Shown here: positions 1 through 10,350 of the stretch, one piece after another
How positions within the stretch are numbered: position 1 is the stretch's first letter
How the letters are laid out: every line of letters starts with the position of its first letter
Assembly (NCBI GenBank): GCA_963920665.1
Contig: OY987267.1
Coordinates: 5,580,001 to 5,644,000 of the forward strand
Length of the DNA stretch: 64,000 bases
Origin: Straminergon stramineum
Lineage: Eukaryota; Streptophyta; Bryopsida; Hypnales; Calliergonaceae
Direction: 5' to 3'
Made by a program: the position numbers and the translations under genes
Notes under the pieces: model-generated
Database searches by the model: none
Told to the model about the DNA's origin: nothing
Seen by the model: the letters and a program-made list of their open reading frames with translations, nothing else

Positions 1-917
1 GTCAAACCTAAAAATCCCCTAACTTCTTTCACAGTTTTGGGTCTAGGAAAATCAACAATTAACTTTAATTTATCGGGATCCAATTCAATTCCTTTTCCAC
101 TAACTATATGTCCCAATAATTTACCTGCAGGCACCAAAAATTGACATTTGCTAGCATTCAGAGAGATGCCAAATTTATGGCATTGTTCAAAACATTGTGC
201 CAATTGATTAGCATGGTCTGCCTTTTTCCCATAGACACAAAAATCATCAAGAAAAATCTCCATGAATTTCCTTAAAAATGGTAAAAATGCAACCATCATC
301 AATCGTTGGAATGTTGCGGGTGCATTACACAACCCAAACAACATTACAATCGAAGCATAGGTTCCCCAATCTGTAGTGAACGTAGTTTTCAATTGATCAG
401 CCAGGGCGATTTTAATTTGATTATAGCCAGAGAAGCCATCTAAAAAAGAATAGACTTCATGGCCTGCCACAGCATCCAAAATTGAATCAGTGAAAGGCAA
501 TGGAAAATAATCTTTCTTAGTTGCCTCATTCAATTTTCTAAAATCCTGGCATATTCTAATTTTACCGTTCTTTTTGGAGACGATGACAATAGCACTTACC
601 CATTCACTATAGGGAACTGGGTAAATAAATCCCATTTCTAACAATTTCTCTATTTCTTCTTTAACAAGCAATGAATATTTAGGATTCAATCAACGTTGTT
701 TTTGCCGAACTGGCTTTGCATCCTCTTTTAAATTAATATGATGTTCACAGATCTCAGAGGGAACTCCCCTAAGATCTCTATAGGTCCAGGCAAAAGCAGA
801 GATATGCTTCTTAAAAAATCTCTCCCAATACCTTCGTTCCTGTTGGGATAAAGACTTACTAATTTGAATCTTTTTAAGTATCTCACCATCACTTAACAAT
901 AGATCACAACATTGATC
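1..917 (-). pseudogene. pol: reverse transcriptase region of the same polyprotein, one internal stop, truncated by window edge
   Basis: The frame of gag-pro continues after the TAG at 918-920. It begins with the N-terminal RT segment at 690-899 (CEHHINLKEDAKPVRQKQR), hits TGA at 690-692, and is then open to base 1. RT motifs follow in order: VSKKNGKIRICQDFRKLN, FPLPFTDSILDAVAGHE, FLDGFSGYNQIKIA, FGLCNAPATFQRLMM, the catalytic FLDD (codons about 243-254, a variant of YxDD) and LLGHIVSGKGIELDPDK. No frameshift was found over roughly 300 codons. The TGA stands where the family has an arginine and fits CGA to TGA. RNase H and integrase are not in the window. Translation past the stops is not expected unless they are read through. 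Confidence 0.9.
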
Positions 918-3900
918 CTATGGAACATGTTTAGCTATAGGAACTGAATCCATGAATCCAGCATGATCTAATAAATCATCCTCTGTACTATAGGTTGGTT
1001 CTTCTTCAGATTGACTGATACCATAGACTAGCTTATCAGTTAACCAAGCTCCTATAGTTTTATCAGAATCATCATCTATAGAACATGGGATGATATATTC
1101 ACCAAGACCCACATTTTTATAGATCATTTTCTTAAACCCAATTGATTGATCATCCTCACTTTTAAAATGAACTCTATTGGTAACCAATTCCTCTACATCT
1201 GACCTATAGTCAAAATCACTGGTCACATCAGGGGAGTACCATTGTATTTCACCTTTATAGTTTGAAGGGTACATATTTAATTTTACTTTATTACTACCTT
1301 GTCCTATAGTTAAAATACCCTTTCCCCAATCGTCCTTAGCATGGGCTTGATATAACCATGGACGTCCTAATAATATTGGGTAAGACACATGAGGAGTAGT
1401 AGGCTGAAAAACTAAGAAATCTATAGGATAAACTATGCTTGCTATGGATGTAGAAACCTTGGGTAAAATACCCAATGGCTTGACCCGGCTTTGATCAGCC
1501 ATACGTAATATTAATTTAGTCTCTTGTAACCCGGTCAAATGTAAACTTGCCATTGTGTCCACATTCATCAAGTTTACACTAGAACCGCCATCTACTTGTA
1601 CCCCTTGAATAACCATACCATCAATTTGGACATCAATAGTTGGAGCACCTGGATCAGGGCTCATCGAGACTTCATTAACCATAGATTTCATTCTCTTCCT
1701 AATCAAACTTGATTGAAGAAGAGAGCGACAATGGGGTGCCACTCCTAACAATTGTTTAATAGAAATATTAGCTTTTATTTTACCTAAATCAGCCAATATA
1801 TCATATTGATCTGTTCCTTGCATAATTCCTATAGGCTTTAATTTCTTTACTCTCCTTCCCTTAGGTGGTACCATAGATAATCCTACAGATTGACCCATAG
1901 AAATTTTTGGCACTAAATCAGGTTTCCAATTGATATTTCCATTATCCAATTGTTGAGGAACTCCATTCCTTATAGGAGACTTCCTAACAAGCTCTACTGG
2001 TGTTTTCAACAAAGTTGATGGACTGGGATCATAACCCAAATTTATTTTATTTGGAACTGTATCCATTGTAGCTTGTTTTAAATTTAATTGCTCACTCACC
2101 GGTGGTACTATCGGCCATAATTCCCTGGGCATCCCAGTGAAAGAATTATTTCCCAGGTCATCAACTATAGTTGTTGAGCTGGGAACCCATTCAATTGATT
2201 TGTGACTCGGATCCATAGTTCCCATCAAAGGGGAAGAACTCTCCTTACTATTGATTATAGAAGGGATTGGTTCGATAGTGACTGTCTTTTTATTCACAGG
2301 CACTATTGTGGCTAGTTTATCACCCTGATCTGAGGATGCACTATTGTCCATATCACTGGGGTGAGAGTCAGGCATGACATCCTTGGCTCTCATTCCACGT
2401 GTACGAACACCATGGACATCTTTCATACAACTATTGAAATTATTCACATCCTGTTCTTTAATTACATCAACCCATTTAACAGATCTATTTTGGTTGGAAT
2501 TTAAAGATGTGCTAGGCATGGGATAATCATCAGGCAATAATACCAATTTAGCACTATTGTCCCATGTATTTGTATTCTCACTATCCCTAGGACCATCTCT
2601 TCTAGGACCATTGCATTCATTTGCAGTGTGCCCATTTTGTTTACAATTGCCGCACATGGGTACATAAGGCACATCAGCCTTTGCATTAGGACAATTGCTC
2701 CTAATATGCCCACGTTGATTACAATTAAAACAAACTATATTATCCCAACTAGGATTTCTACCCCCATATGTAGGATTCCCTTGGGTTGGATTACCATAAG
2801 GCATTTGATTCCAACCTTGGTTTTGGTTAGTTGGATTTCTTGGAATAAATCGATTGGGATTATTATTATATCCACCATTGTTAAAATTATTTGAATTAAA
2901 ATTTGGCATAGTATTATTAGTTGGAATATAGTTATCATAATTTGAATTAAAATTTGGCATAGTATTATTAGTTGGAATATAGTTATCATAATTTGAATTA
3001 TAATTATTCCTTGGAAAACGAGGTCGTCTATTCCAACCCCCTCCATTAGGGTTATTCCAATTATTATTACCCCTCCAATTATTACTATTGGAATTATAGT
3101 CATTTTCCACTTGATATACCGATTGATTTCGTTGGTTTCTATTTTGATGATTCCCTCCCATATTACATCTATCACTATCATGATCACCACCACAATGTTG
3201 ACATTTAGGAATTATTCCTTGAGGGGAAGGACAATCTATGTTAAGGTGTCCTTGACCCTTACAATTGGTGCACCACATGTTTGCACGTTCACTCACCGGT
3301 TGTCCCTTTTTATTTCCCAATTTTGCTAAATTTACCTTTAAATCTTGCATAAGATTTGTCAATTCTTGTATAACATTTGTGGGATTTGGGCTAGCTCCAT
3401 TTTGTGGTACCACCATTGGGTTCACTAGCATAGCTGGTGGACCTTGAGTATAAGTAGGTGGCATAGATGGTGGAACATATTGGACTGATTGTATTGGAAT
3501 TGTTGGGGCAGGGGTATACGGTACAGGTGTTTGGGGCACCTTTGCGTATAGCTCCGGATTACTCCAAATATTCTCATACAATTTAGCTCTATTATAGGCC
3601 TCTAATAATGTGGTTGGAGAAAATTCCTTCACATAGCCCTTTAATTTAAAGGGAACTAGCCCTCTAATAAATATTCCTAATTTCATGGCATCATTGAAAC
3701 CATGACCTACTGGTAAGGGTAGGACAATGTCCTCCATACGGCCATAATAACTATCTATAGTTTCATTTGTGTTCATTTGCAATTCATGCAAAGATTCACT
3801 TAACCATTCATCATATCCTATAGGTCTAAAATGAGCAATAAATGCATCTCTCAAAGCTTGCCAATCAGCAAAATGTCCTAACGGTTGCCTATGGAACCAT

Positions 3901-4949
3901 TGTTTTGCATGATCTTCCAACGTTGGAAAAATGGCATACCAATGGCTATCGGTCCTAGCATTATTGGCATTACATGCCGTTAAAAATTCACTCACATGTT
4001 TGTCCGGATCATTTCCTATATGACCATAGAATTTTGGCAATGGCACTAAAGAAATAGGGCGGTCATCAGGTTGACCTTCCCTCATGTTCACTAGTAACAA
4101 TGGAGCAGCCATTGCTACAATAGATTGTTTAGATGAACTATTGGATGATTGTGAATTACTATGAGAAGAATGAATAGAAGAACTATTGCTCTCTCTATCA
4201 ATATCTTCCGATTCACTTATTGGATCCACTTTAGATCTACCAGAGGTACGTGAAATTCTATTTCCCCCTTCCCAGGAATTAAAGTTTTGCCTATCAATAG
4301 ATTCTTCGTATAATTGGTTTATACAACTCAAGATAGTGGCTTGAGTAAAAACATTACCTTTCTTTAAGTTTAAATCATTCTCACTACTATGGTAACTCTC
4401 CACTTCACTTTCCTTGCTCTCATTAATTCCAATAGATGTCAAATCATCCAATGGTACATCCTTTTTAAATTCAATTTCTACTCCTAGTTTCCTCTCTGGA
4501 GTTGACAATTGTGACAAACAGATCCCCTCACAAAAAGTGTGAGTTAATCCAAAACTGGGAGAACATACAATGGAAGATACTCTCTGTTCTTTATAAAATA
4601 GTTCCAAAGATTCTGACAATTGTGAATGACCAGCAATTCCTTGATCCAAATCAACTCTTCCTAACGAATAACTCAATGGTTTTGAATTCTCAATGGTAAC
4701 TACAGAATGCTCATTAACTATTGATGATTCTGACGATTGATCTTTATTTATAAGGCTACTCTGATTTTCTATTGATCCTAGGCTCTCCTCAACCATAGAC
4801 TGTGATATATTTGGACTCAATTGCTTATTTTTCAATTCTTTTTCATTAAAACCTCTCAAGGCTCTCACTCGTGCTCGCTCAGCTCTGGCAACTCTCTCTC
4901 GCTCTTTTTTTACAGAATTTTGAGGACTAAATGGCCACCTAGAACTCAT
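918..4949 (-). CDS. gag-pro: gag-protease polyprotein of Ty3/gypsy retrotransposon (1343 aa)
   Basis: The ORF starts at ATG 4949, about 90 bases after the primer-binding site. Residues 1-280 are charged and Ser/Asn-rich with no recognised domain. Residues about 310-450 form a retrotransposon gag domain (HVSEFL, HAKQWFHRQP, DAFIAHF, MEDIVLPLP). A Pro/Gln-rich stretch follows, then four zinc knuckles: residues 560-573, 583-595 (shorter spacing, C-x2-C-x3-H-x4-C), 740-753 and 766-779. An Asn/Gly-rich linker with an exact 17-residue duplication separates the knuckle pairs. The retropepsin-like protease lies around residues 1090-1220, with VDGGSSVN at D1120 in place of the usual DTG/DSG. The product would package element RNA in cytoplasmic particles and process the polyprotein. 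The ORF ends at TAG 918-920, but the same frame continues into RT, so this stop may be a mutation rather than a natural terminus. Confidence 0.92.
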   Translation of the reverse strand: MSSRWPFSPQNSVKKERERVARAERARVRALRGFNEKELKNKQLSPNISQSMVEESLGSIENQSSLINKDQSSESSIVNEHSVVTIENSKPLSYSLGRVDLDQGIAGHSQLSESLELFYKEQRVSSIVCSPSFGLTHTFCEGICLSQLSTPERKLGVEIEFKKDVPLDDLTSIGINESKESEVESYHSSENDLNLKKGNVFTQATILSCINQLYEESIDRQNFNSWEGGNRISRTSGRSKVDPISESEDIDRESNSSSIHSSHSNSQSSNSSSKQSIVAMAAPLLLVNMREGQPDDRPISLVPLPKFYGHIGNDPDKHVSEFLTACNANNARTDSHWYAIFPTLEDHAKQWFHRQPLGHFADWQALRDAFIAHFRPIGYDEWLSESLHELQMNTNETIDSYYGRMEDIVLPLPVGHGFNDAMKLGIFIRGLVPFKLKGYVKEFSPTTLLEAYNRAKLYENIWSNPELYAKVPQTPVPYTPAPTIPIQSVQYVPPSMPPTYTQGPPAMLVNPMVVPQNGASPNPTNVIQELTNLMQDLKVNLAKLGNKKGQPVSERANMWCTNCKGQGHLNIDCPSPQGIIPKCQHCGGDHDSDRCNMGGNHQNRNQRNQSVYQVENDYNSNSNNWRGNNNWNNPNGGGWNRRPRFPRNNYNSNYDNYIPTNNTMPNFNSNYDNYIPTNNTMPNFNSNNFNNGGYNNNPNRFIPRNPTNQNQGWNQMPYGNPTQGNPTYGGRNPSWDNIVCFNCNQRGHIRSNCPNAKADVPYVPMCGNCKQNGHTANECNGPRRDGPRDSENTNTWDNSAKLVLLPDDYPMPSTSLNSNQNRSVKWVDVIKEQDVNNFNSCMKDVHGVRTRGMRAKDVMPDSHPSDMDNSASSDQGDKLATIVPVNKKTVTIEPIPSIINSKESSSPLMGTMDPSHKSIEWVPSSTTIVDDLGNNSFTGMPRELWPIVPPVSEQLNLKQATMDTVPNKINLGYDPSPSTLLKTPVELVRKSPIRNGVPQQLDNGNINWKPDLVPKISMGQSVGLSMVPPKGRRVKKLKPIGIMQGTDQYDILADLGKIKANISIKQLLGVAPHCRSLLQSSLIRKRMKSMVNEVSMSPDPGAPTIDVQIDGMVIQGVQVDGGSSVNLMNVDTMASLHLTGLQETKLILRMADQSRVKPLGILPKVSTSIASIVYPIDFLVFQPTTPHVSYPILLGRPWLYQAHAKDDWGKGILTIGQGSNKVKLNMYPSNYKGEIQWYSPDVTSDFDYRSDVEELVTNRVHFKSEDDQSIGFKKMIYKNVGLGEYIIPCSIDDDSDKTIGAWLTDKLVYGISQSEEEPTYSTEDDLLDHAGFMDSVPIAKHVP
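2890..2991 (-). repeat. perfect 51-bp tandem duplication inside gag
   Basis: Bases 2890-2940 and 2941-2991 are identical. On the minus strand the unit encodes NSNYDNYIPTNNTMPNF twice, in the linker between the two zinc-knuckle pairs. The absence of any difference means the duplication is recent, or kept identical by conversion. It preserves the frame. Confidence 0.95.
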
Positions 4950-5036
4950 TTAGTAGCCATCTATAAGATTTGTTTCCCTTTCCCATTAACACATAAAACC
5001 ATAATTAAGATTACCCATTGGCGTTAATCCATTGCC

Positions 5037-5054
5037 TCCCCGGCAGCGGCGCCA
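5037..5054 (-). promoter_or_regulatory. primer-binding site, tRNA-Asp type
   Basis: The minus strand reads TGGCGCCGCTGCCGGGGA, which resembles the tRNA-Asp-type primer sites of plant Ty3/gypsy elements (commonly TGGCGCCGTTGCC). It lies 3 bases inside the LTR end (ACA at 5058-5060 read on the minus strand) and about 90 bases upstream of the gag ATG. This sets the element's direction and the inner LTR boundary. Confidence 0.88.
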
Positions 5055-6375
5055 AAATGTAGATGGATATTTTAATAGCGTGGAAACTATTGAAAATATC
5101 TATAGTAGAGTTCGTTCACAGGGAGGAAGGAATCGGCCAATAAATAAACCTAAGGATGACTATTGACCTTAATTCCTAAGGATTTGCACAATAGGAGAAT
5201 AAGGGAAACGCTCAATCCCACTCTTACCATAGGCATAATCCATAGTTTATTATTATTAAGATAGGGGAACTTAGCCAATGGTTAAATCTTTCTTCTATAG
5301 CTCTAGCTTTCTCCAATCCAGCCAACATAATCTTCAAGTGATTCTCCTTGAAGCTTAACTGCATCATCCATTGCTCATGTCTTTTCCTTTGTTCTCCAAC
5401 ATATCTTTAAGTCCAATTGGTTTCCCAAATCTCCTTCTTAATTTAATTTACCAATCAGTTCTCTCAAATAATCTCTCGTTATTATAAAACTCCCAATGGA
5501 ATACGGCAATTCAGAACTATGGAATTCTTCTCATTCACTGACTCTATCGATGTACTTCACTCCAGCCCTCTCATCACATACACAATTGCAAAATAACATC
5601 TATAGACCTACCAACAACCAACAACCATATCTACTATGGTTCCTACATATCCAACCGTTCACACAATGGACACACATACCATGGCATACATACAATAGAA
5701 AAATTAACACTTCCACACATAACACACAATTGACTGGCAATCAAATTCAAACATTCAATTTACCACACACAGCCCAATAGACTCAATCACACACACATTA
5801 AAATAAACAATCAGTTCAGTCCATGCTCCATCACACAAAATATACACACACTGCGAATTACAATTGAATTTCCTCGTTGTATTTCAATTTCCAAAAGATA
5901 TTACAATTGATTTGCATAGTATTTCTCAGCCACCACTTCGTAAAAACTATTGACTCACACTCACAGATACTAACACCGAATCTATAGACTTGCTCCTGCA
6001 CACACACCGATCGCACTAAAACTCTATCGCTCAACACACTGCCGGCCTCTCTGCCGCAGGAGCACTGGATTTCTCTTCTCTAGACTGCCCGTTCCATCGA
6101 ACTCTCCACCGAACTTCACCTAAATCAACTGACAACCACCCCAACCACCACTATAGTTCGCACCCCTTTCATCCCACCTATACATCCATTGACACAATTC
6201 TATAGTGAAAACTTTACTAACTGGTAATAACTAAGTATTAACTATTGAACTACTAGAGTACTACAGAAAATTGAAAAAATTGTCAAAATTAATCTATTAT
6301 GCACCACATCCTCAATAGATTCTAAGACTACAATAAGGTTTAACTACGAAGTGGCTTTAACACACATCTAAGACT

Positions 6376-6462
6376 CTTTGACCCTTGAGGGGTTCAAAGT
6401 TTCGTTGTACTTTTCACTTTTAACACACAACTAGTACTCTTTGACCTTTAAGGGGTTCAAAG
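6376..6462. repeat. two 24-bp imperfect palindromes, 63 bp apart
   Basis: Bases 6376-6399 and 6439-6462 are near-identical copies that begin CTTTGACC and end GGGGTTCAAAG. Each is an imperfect palindrome (CTTTGA arms facing TCAAAG). Similar flanks (Y-TTCRTTGT after each, ACTCT before each) show that a unit of about 63 bp was duplicated. They lie within the presumed LTR and could be a repeated protein-binding site. Confidence 0.6.
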
Positions 6463-6956
6463 CTTCATTGTCACATCGGAACCCAGCAACCTTCAAAATC
6501 TCTTAGCTCCCTCTAGAGACCACCACGTTAGTATTGAGAGATAAAACGACACTTGAGATCCAACGGTTAGTTACATGGGATTAACACAACAACTTGATCT
6601 AAAGCCCCCCAAAGTGGCATTGCTAGGTCATAGGGGGGGTACTCTATGGTTAGTACAAGAATAAGATATGGAGGACCAAGGAACCCTTGAAAGGATATAC
6701 GAAACCATAGCCTCTCAACAACGTGATAAAAGTGACCTCTCAAGCCTCCAAGACTTGGGAAAGTTAGTACAACGAGATGAAGGTGCAAGGGACCCACATA
6801 ACCTCAACAAGCTTGGAAAAGAGCAACAACAGCCAAAAGTGCCCTAAAAAACATCGTTCCAAGGTTTTTAGCTAAAAATGCCACAATTCCAACATAAATT
6901 GGACCCAATGGATCCGAATACAACAAATAGAGGTGGTGAGAGAGGAAAAGGGGTAC

Positions 6957-6965
6957 CCTTTTATA
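6957..6965 (-). promoter_or_regulatory. possible TATA box of the LTR promoter
   Basis: The minus strand reads TATAAAAGG within GAGTATAAAAGGGTACC, the best TATA match between 5058 and 8934. If used, transcription would start near 6930 and run toward gag. No transcript evidence is available. Confidence 0.4.
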
Positions 6966-8934
6966 CTCTTTCCCAAGCATCCATCTCCTCTCATTCATCT
7001 AATGGAACCGTATCACTTCGGATTTTCATCCTCAACCTCAAGGGTTTTCATTATATGTTGGTCTGTAAACCTAACTTTTGGAGATTAATTACAAATTACA
7101 AACGGATTGTGCCATTGGCTTCAGAAGGTCATACTTAGTCATATCAACCCCCTCCTCTTTTACTAACTCCAAAATCTCAATGAAACCTAACGCCAACTTA
7201 ACATCAAAACTAGGTAAAAATTCAACTTTTGGAGTTTGACTTTTTGACAAAAGTAACTAGTTGTAGATGGAATTTATTTCAAAAATTATTTCTATTAAAA
7301 TAAATCACCTAAGGAACGTAAGTTCAAACACTAGGAGGTAGGTTTTAAATCAAAACGGAATCTAAAATTATAACACCTAAAAGATCCGATAGCAAGATTT
7401 TGAATTCCTAATTCCATACATCATCTTAATAACCATAGTTTTAGGACCACTTATCTATAATCCAATTGTCTTTCTTTTCTTTATTCTCTTCCTTGATTGG
7501 ACTCCACGTTTTGCATTTCTTCCTTCTTCACTCCAATTGCTCCTTGATTTATTTTCTTTATCTCTTTCTCTTGGTTTTAATATATTAGTTTGGAATCGTC
7601 CATCTTTTGATGGTAGATACATCTTCTTATCTTTTCTTTTCGCTCTTCTTTGTTCATTTTATTTTTATTTATTTGTTTTGTTTTTCTATTTATATTAATT
7701 TTTAATTTTTAATTCTCTATTATATATTTATTTTAGAACATCATCTCTTAATTTCCCTAATTGGTATCGATATTGCAATCATCCGATTGGGATGGTACAC
7801 ACTGTCACAATTTCCATTAATTTCTCACTGGATTTTCTCCAAATGATTTTCACCCAAAATCTTCACTTCCACTCAAACACATAGTTTTATTTTTCCAATT
7901 GATTTTGTCCTCATTTCAGATCATTTCTGAATCCAATTGTTCACTCCATCACGTTTTTATTTCACTATAAATTCTCATAGTTTCTTTCCATTGGTTTTCT
8001 TCACATACACAACATACATGCTTAATCTATTTTCATTTCCCTTCCAATTACACACAATTCCCAATCGTTCTCACTCACACACAAAAACCATTTAAGGTCA
8101 CAACACTGTCTCAACTTCTCCAATCGGCTTTACACACATTCACTTATTTGGATTTTACATAATTGATTTAAATACACAAGAACACATCACACACACCACA
8201 GCACGAACTCACAATTGCAAACATTCAACTATATTCATTAAATCCAAAACAAACACAAAAAGAATCAATTGTTTTACTTCCAATTCTTGGAAGGAGTCCC
8301 TGCTTCTCTCGAGGTCAACTGAACTCCCAATTGGAAAACAAAGGCATATAAGCCTGACCTGTCAACCAGAATAACGACCAATTGTCAACTGAAAACTCCA
8401 AAAACGCCGGTTCATCTGAATTCCCATCCCAATCAGTAACTAATACTAATAAGCACCTAAATTACCTTACCAATTGACTAAATGAGCAACTACACCAAGA
8501 AAATCAGCAATTGGCTAAAATTGAGATTAGAATTTAGACTACACTAGCCTAGGATCTTAAGTAGTTATCGGGAAGTAAGAAAAGACTTATCTTTAACCTC
8601 ATTCCGCTTCCATATGCTCCCACTCTGCTAGTCAACTCCCTTGTGAACTTTAAATTCTACTAGTTGTCTGGGAATCTCATAGGTTTAGGTACTTTTGTCT
8701 ATCGGAATGTTTTGAAACTTTTTGGGGTGGCTTATTAACATATAAGAAGCTAATATAATATTTAGTGATATTTTACTGCGACTTTGGATAATTTTATAGG
8801 AATTTTCCATCGTAGATTTGGATAGTTGACCATCCAGAAAGGCATCTTCTGACTATCAAAAAATTCCGAAACTCTATGTGGAACCTCTAATAGAATCTCA
8901 CACTACATATGTAGGCTCGTATTTTAACTCTACA

Positions 8935-9513
8935 CATTGGCCTAGGGGGGATGAAATCCACCCTCTCGTTTAATTATTGGTGGCTAGGGAATCTTTCATA
9001 CCAGAGGAAATCTTCGCGAACTAACTTTGCCGTTGATTCCCGGGCATGATTTTAACCCAAAGTCACCCTTTTTTGGCCATAGATTCTACTACAATCCCGT
9101 CTTGGTATAATTAACTCTTGCACGCCAACACTAGGGTTTTGCTTGTTCATCGATGGGATGGGGAAATTGGAACCTATTGCTAGGAACCAACCAATATACC
9201 TCACTGGGGTTTCCTCGACCATTTTTAGCCTAGACATGTCTCTCGCATATGGAGTTTGAACCTAATGTGCCAATAACACATAATTCTCCAATTTATCCCG
9301 ATTAGTCAGGTTCCAACCTGTGTATAAATCGTGGTTTGGGGTATCGAGCTATAATATTCTAATTTTAGACTAAATACTGTAGTGGTATGTAACATACCTA
9401 TTTTAGTTCTACACTCTTTGGGGGGCTTTTTGTATATAAAACTACACTCAAATTTGCAAAATACAAAAGAAAAAAAAATAGTGAGTCCCCGGTGATGAAT
9501 TGGGGGCTCAGAA
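8935..9513. other. intergenic or element flank, no gene seen
   Basis: Mixed-composition DNA with short ORFs (the longest a 73-codon minus-strand frame near 9306-9527) and no recognisable domain, tRNA or repeat. It separates the LTR region from the 188-bp array. Confidence 0.5.
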
Positions 9514-9553
9514 GGGCAAATTGGCATATTCCTATTGAAAAAGAAGATGTACC

Positions 9554-9914
9554 CATTAGAAGAGATTTTAGGGCTAAAGAAGAGCGCTAGTTCTCCAAAA
9601 TTCCCAAATTGTGAGAACTCACCACTTCATCGATCTAATGTAGTGGAGACTGTGCTACGTCATATAATATTTATTATTTATTTATTTCATATATTTTTAA
9701 ATAATTTTTTTGGAAAAAAAATTATAAATCCATTTTTCAGTATTTTAACACTTTTTGAAATTTTTGGAAATAAAATTTATTTATTTTTTAATATAAATTT
9801 TTTGACAATAGTGGATGGTTTAGAGTTTTTGGATAGCAAAGAGAACAGCCAAGGGAATAGCCATGGGAACAACCCTAAAATGGACCTCCCTTGCCCTCAA
9901 ATCCTCCTCTAATG
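9554..9914. mobile_element. 361-bp terminal-inverted-repeat element (CATTAG ends) without coding capacity
   Basis: The left end reads CATTAGAAGAGATTTTAGGGC; the right end, reverse-complemented, starts CATTAGAGGAGGATTTGAGGGC, about 20 bp of matching ends. The flanks rejoin as GATGTACC plus ACAAGGTTGTAAAATG, exactly the sequence of the intact unit near 12095. The insert is therefore foreign to the array, but no target duplication is visible. The interior is very AT-rich (9655-9800). A 125-codon frame crosses it but has no recognised domain. Confidence 0.75.
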
Positions 9915-10350
9915 ACAAGGTTGTAAAATGTTAAATTTGATAGTCTTAATCCAGTTTGGAGAAGAAGGTAGTCTATAATAATTAACTTCGGTAGAAAGAA
10001 AATGAATACTTCCAAGAGTCTATAACCCTAGTTTTTTGCTTCCATTGTCGCATCAACTAGAGGGCATATTGTCATATTCCTATTGAAGAAGAAAATGTAC
10101 CATAGGGATGTAAAACATTAAGATTTCATGGTCTTGATTTAGTTTGGAGAAGAAAGTAAACAATACTAATCAACTTGGATAGAAAGAGAATGAATCCTTG
10201 CCAAGTTTAATGAATCTAATTTTTTGCTTTCATTGTCGCATCAACCAAAGGGCATATTGGCATATTCTTATTGAAAAAGGAGATGTACTATAAGGTTTTA
10301 AAACATTAAGATTTGACAATCTTGATCTAGTTTGAAATAAAAGGTAATAT

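Larger units (their letters stand above)
1..5054 (-). mobile_element. Ty3/gypsy LTR retrotransposon, 5' internal part, cut by the window edge
   Basis: Reading the minus strand from 5054 leftwards gives primer-binding site, gag, aspartic protease and reverse transcriptase, the order of Ty3/gypsy elements. RNase H, integrase, polypurine tract and 3' LTR would lie left of base 1. One frame runs from the gag ATG at 4949 to base 1 with only two stops, TAG at 918-920 and TGA at 690-692, so the copy is young or lightly decayed. The tRNA-Asp-type primer site and the RT wording (GLCNAPATFQR, DGFSGYNQI) resemble the Athila/Tat side of plant Ty3/gypsy; that lineage call is from memory of these families and is tentative. 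Confidence 0.93.
5058..8934 (-). repeat. 5' LTR of the Ty3/gypsy element; inner end firm, outer end uncertain
   Basis: The inner boundary is the TGTAGATGG at 5058 next to the primer-binding site. Coding stops here, and 5060-6210 shares the CTATAG-rich composition of the gag region, so at least 1.2 kb belongs to the LTR. A TATA box on the minus strand at 6957-6965 would suit the U3 promoter, implying a long LTR. TCTACA at 8929-8934 mirrors TGTAGA and is one possible outer end, but a 6-bp match is expected by chance. The 7.4-8.5 kb part is rich in CCAATTG and may be U3 or a different element. No ORF here is credible. Confidence 0.45.

Noticed and set aside
2501..3447. Several overlapping frames of 60-152 codons on both strands within the gag region
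   Set aside because: They are other frames of the Asn/Pro-rich gag coding sequence; their repetitive Ile/Thr composition comes from reading that sequence out of frame.
8929..8939. TCTACA followed by CATTG as the outer LTR end and target duplication
   Set aside because: A 6-bp mirror of TGTAGA is expected by chance in several kb, and the matching duplication beyond the 3' LTR is outside the window, so it is kept only as a candidate.
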